NCBI GenBank assembly: GCA_013298715.1
Contig: JAAFIQ010000002.1
Span: 310,001-374,000, forward strand
Direction of reading: 5' to 3'
From: Bacteroidota bacterium
GTDB lineage: Bacteria; Bacteroidota; Bacteroidia; B-17B0; Aurantibacillaceae
Length of the DNA: 64,000 nucleotides
Under the pieces are notes generated by a model, which saw nothing but the letters and a program-made list of their open reading frames with translations, was not told where the DNA came from and ran no database searches. Positions 62,065-64,000 of this stretch are shown here, one piece after another. The position numbers and the translations under genes were made by a program. Numbering within the stretch: the first letter of the stretch is position 1; the number at the start of each line of letters is the position of its first letter.

Positions 62065-64000
62065 CTAAACCCCAACTCCATGGCAGGCCTTGTATTTTTT
62101 ACCACTGCCACAAGGACAAGGATCGTTACGACCAATTTTTTGTTCTACACGTATGGGTTGTGCTTTCGGTTTTTGTTGAGCGTTTTGTTCTTCTACAACA
62201 TTTTCGTTGCGGCTTTCCACTAATTTTTCTTTTTTAGTTTGTGGTGCTTCTTGAGTAAACTTAGCTTGTTGTTGCTCAGGATTATTACCTGCAACGCTAC
62301 CTTTCATTAAAAACGAAATAATTTCTTTATTCGTTTTAATAATCATTTCTTTAAATAAATTAAAACTTTCTAATTTATAAATTACCAATGGGTCTTTTTG
62401 TTCTAACGATGCGTTTTGAACTGCTTGTTTTAAATCATCTAACTCGCGTAAATGCTCTTTCCAAGCATCATCAATCATTGCTAATACAACAGTTTTTTCT
62501 ATCACCAAAAATAATTCTTTACCCTTGCTATTGTAGGCCTTTTTTAAATCTGCTAAAACTACAATTCCTCTAATACCATCGGTAAATGGTGTTTCAATAT
62601 TTTTAAAACTATTATTTGGGTTTGTATACACATCACGAATGGTAGGGAAAACAATGGCACTTATTTGTTTAACTTTTTCGTTGTAGCGGGTTTGAACTGC
62701 TTCAAATAATTTTTGCGATAATGCATCTTCTTTGCCCGAGTTAAATTCTTGCTCTGTAAACGGACTTTCAATTCCGAATAAACGAATACATTCAAGTGCA
62801 AAATCATCGTGATTTTTAGAATCGTGAAATTCTTCAACCAAACTCACCGAAATTTCGTACATCATGTTGGCAATATCAATACTAATTTTATCGCCATACA
62901 ATGCATTGCGTCTGCGTTTGTAAATAACATCACGTTGCGCATTCATTACATCATCGTACTCAATTAAGCGTTTACGTGTACCAAAGTTATTTTCTTCAAC
63001 TTTCTTTTGCGCACGTTCAATACTTTTGGTAATCATGCTGTGTTGAATAACTTCACCTTCTTTCAATCCCATTCTATCCATTAAACCAGCAATACGCTCG
63101 CTACCGAATAAACGCATTAAGTTATCTTCTAAACTTACAAAGAATTGCGAACTTCCTGGATCTCCTTGACGACCAGCACGACCGCGCAACTGCCTATCTA
63201 CACGGCGACTTTCGTGACGCTCTGTACCAATAATTGCTAAACCACCAACTTCTTTTACACCACTTCCTAATTTAATATCGGTACCACGACCAGCCATGTT
63301 TGTTGCAATGGTTACTGTACCTGCTTTTCCTGCTTCGGCAACAATATCGGCTTCTTTTGCGTGTAATTTCGCATTTAATACATTGTGTTTTATACCACGC
63401 AATTTTAGTGTGCGGCTTAATAATTCCGATATCTCAACTGTTGTAGTACCTATCAAAACAGGTCTTCCTTCTTTAACTAATTTTTCAACCTCAGCAATTA
63501 CAGCATTGTATTTTTCGCGGTTGGTTTTGTAAACATAATCTTGCTCATCTTTACGCGAAATAGCTCTGTTGGTAGGAATTTCAACAACCTCTAACTTATA
63601 AATGTCATAAAACTCTTGTGCTTCAGTAGTTGCAGTTCCCGTCATACCAGCCAACTTATTGTACATACGGAAATAATTTTGTAAAGTAATTGTTGCGTAA
63701 GTTTGTGTAGCTGCTTCAATTTTTACATTTTCTTTTGCTTCAATTGCTTGGTGTAAACCATCGCTGTAGCGGCGGCCTTCCATAATACGCCCCGTTTGTT
63801 CATCTACAATTTTTACTTGCCCACCATCGATTACATACTCTTGATCTTTTTCAAAAACAGTGTATGCTTTTAATAATTGTTGTACAGTGTGTATGCGTTC
63901 ACTTTTAATGCTGAACTCGCGCATTACAACTTCTTTTGCAGCAGCTTTTTCTTCGGCGCTTACAATATTTTTTTCAATTTCGGCAACTTCGTCTCCTACG
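62065..64000 (-). CDS. secA: Protein translocase ATPase SecA, 5' truncated by the window
   Basis: The 644 C-terminal residues of SecA; the frame is open to the right edge, so Met at 63924 is internal. Visible are [26 protein letters not shown] (motif of the second nucleotide-binding fold), [12 protein letters not shown], the helical scaffold/wing region (about 300-560 of this fragment), and the C-terminal SEC-C zinc motif [17 protein letters not shown] that binds SecB and ribosomes. It drives post-translational export through SecYEG and feeds the Sec-dependent first step of T9SS cargo. The N-terminal DEAD motor and part of the cross-linking domain lie outside. Confidence 0.96.
   Translation of the reverse strand, partial: VGDEVAEIEKNIVSAEEKAAAKEVVMREFSIKSERIHTVQQLLKAYTVFEKDQEYVIDGGQVKIVDEQTGRIMEGRRYSDGLHQAIEAKENVKIEAATQTYATITLQNYFRMYNKLAGMTGTATTEAQEFYDIYKLEVVEIPTNRAISRKDEQDYVYKTNREKYNAVIAEVEKLVKEGRPVLIGTTTVEISELLSRTLKLRGIKHNVLNAKLHAKEADIVAEAGKAGTVTIATNMAGRGTDIKLGSGVKEVGGLAIIGTERHESRRVDRQLRGRAGRQGDPGSSQFFVSLEDNLMRLFGSERIAGLMDRMGLKEGEVIQHSMITKSIERAQKKVEENNFGTRKRLIEYDDVMNAQRDVIYKRRRNALYGDKISIDIANMMYEISVSLVEEFHDSKNHDDFALECIRLFGIESPFTEQEFNSGKEDALSQKLFEAVQTRYNEKVKQISAIVFPTIRDVYTNPNNSFKNIETPFTDGIRGIVVLADLKKAYNSKGKELFLVIEKTVVLAMIDDAWKEHLRELDDLKQAVQNASLEQKDPLVIYKLESFNLFKEMIIKTNKEIISFLMKGSVAGNNPEQQQAKFTQEAPQTKKEKLVESRNENVVEEQNAQQKPKAQPIRVEQKIGRNDPCPCGSGKKYKACHGVGV

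Noticed and set aside
1-64000. CRISPR arrays, prophage or complete insertion sequences
   Set aside because: No direct-repeat array with regular spacers, no integrase, phage structural gene or transposase was seen.

Overview
The window reads as the chromosome of an AT-rich member of the Bacteroidota. The indicators are: a type IX secretion (T9SS) component (PorQ); five secreted proteins ending in T9SS type A sorting domains (YPNP/FPNP motif, terminal Lys-rich strand); lipoproteins and signal peptides ending in A-Q or S-Q; GHKL and LytTR two-component proteins; and repeated -7 promoter boxes of the TAnnTTTG type in place of obvious Shine-Dalgarno sites. I cannot place it to family. Both window edges cut genes: a CmcI-like gene on the left and secA on the right.

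Layout. 1-1.3 kb: end of a surface-polysaccharide-type cluster (CmcI-like enzyme, GT2). 1.3-5.0 kb, minus strand: a tight run ispE, GHKL kinase, LytTR regulator, porQ. 5-6.2 kb: a monocistronic lipoprotein with its own promoter and terminator. 6.2-16 kb: housekeeping genes (DEDDh exonuclease/GIY-YIG protein, yidC, acyl-CoA carboxylase beta subunit, recG) plus a few unknowns. 16.0-16.1 kb: SRP RNA on the minus strand, head-to-head with a GT2 gene. 17-23 kb: lipoproteins, an OmpA/SPOR envelope pair, a DUF481-like barrel and an Ig-like lipoprotein. 23-26 kb: a TPR-histidine kinase/NarL pair. 26-35 kb: alaS, M23 peptidase, APC permease, a TMTC-like TPR membrane protein, a TolB-like propeller, a dolichol-phosphate-mannose-synthase-like GT and a Nudix hydrolase. 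35-38.7 kb: an mntR - Nramp/USP fusion - USP operon with a DtxR-type operator. 38.8-41.6 kb: SurA and a TPR protein. 41.8-42.0 kb: a noncoding imperfect palindrome resembling a MITE. 42.2-55.3 kb: five T9SS cargo genes around a second TPR-histidine kinase/NarL pair. 55.6 kb: tRNA-Arg(CCU). 55.8-58.8 kb: a small unknown protein, NDH-2 and fumarylacetoacetase. 58.9-60.3 kb: a secreted hydrolase and a Crp/Fnr regulator. 60.5-62.0 kb: a small accessory patch with higBA toxin-antitoxin, a structured inverted repeat and two small lipoproteins. 62.1 kb to the end: secA.

Several genes serve protein export and the envelope: SRP RNA, SecA, YidC, two SurA-type chaperones, PorQ and the T9SS cargo. No single unambiguous new multi-gene system stands out. 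The strongest unusual signals are the 237-bp palindromic element, a secreted-protein gene whose signal peptide begins at ATT or ATA, a recurrent promoter-to-ATG geometry that predicts leaderless mRNAs, operator dyads at mntR and higBA, and a possible link between T9SS cargo and adjacent cytoplasmic-type sensor kinases.
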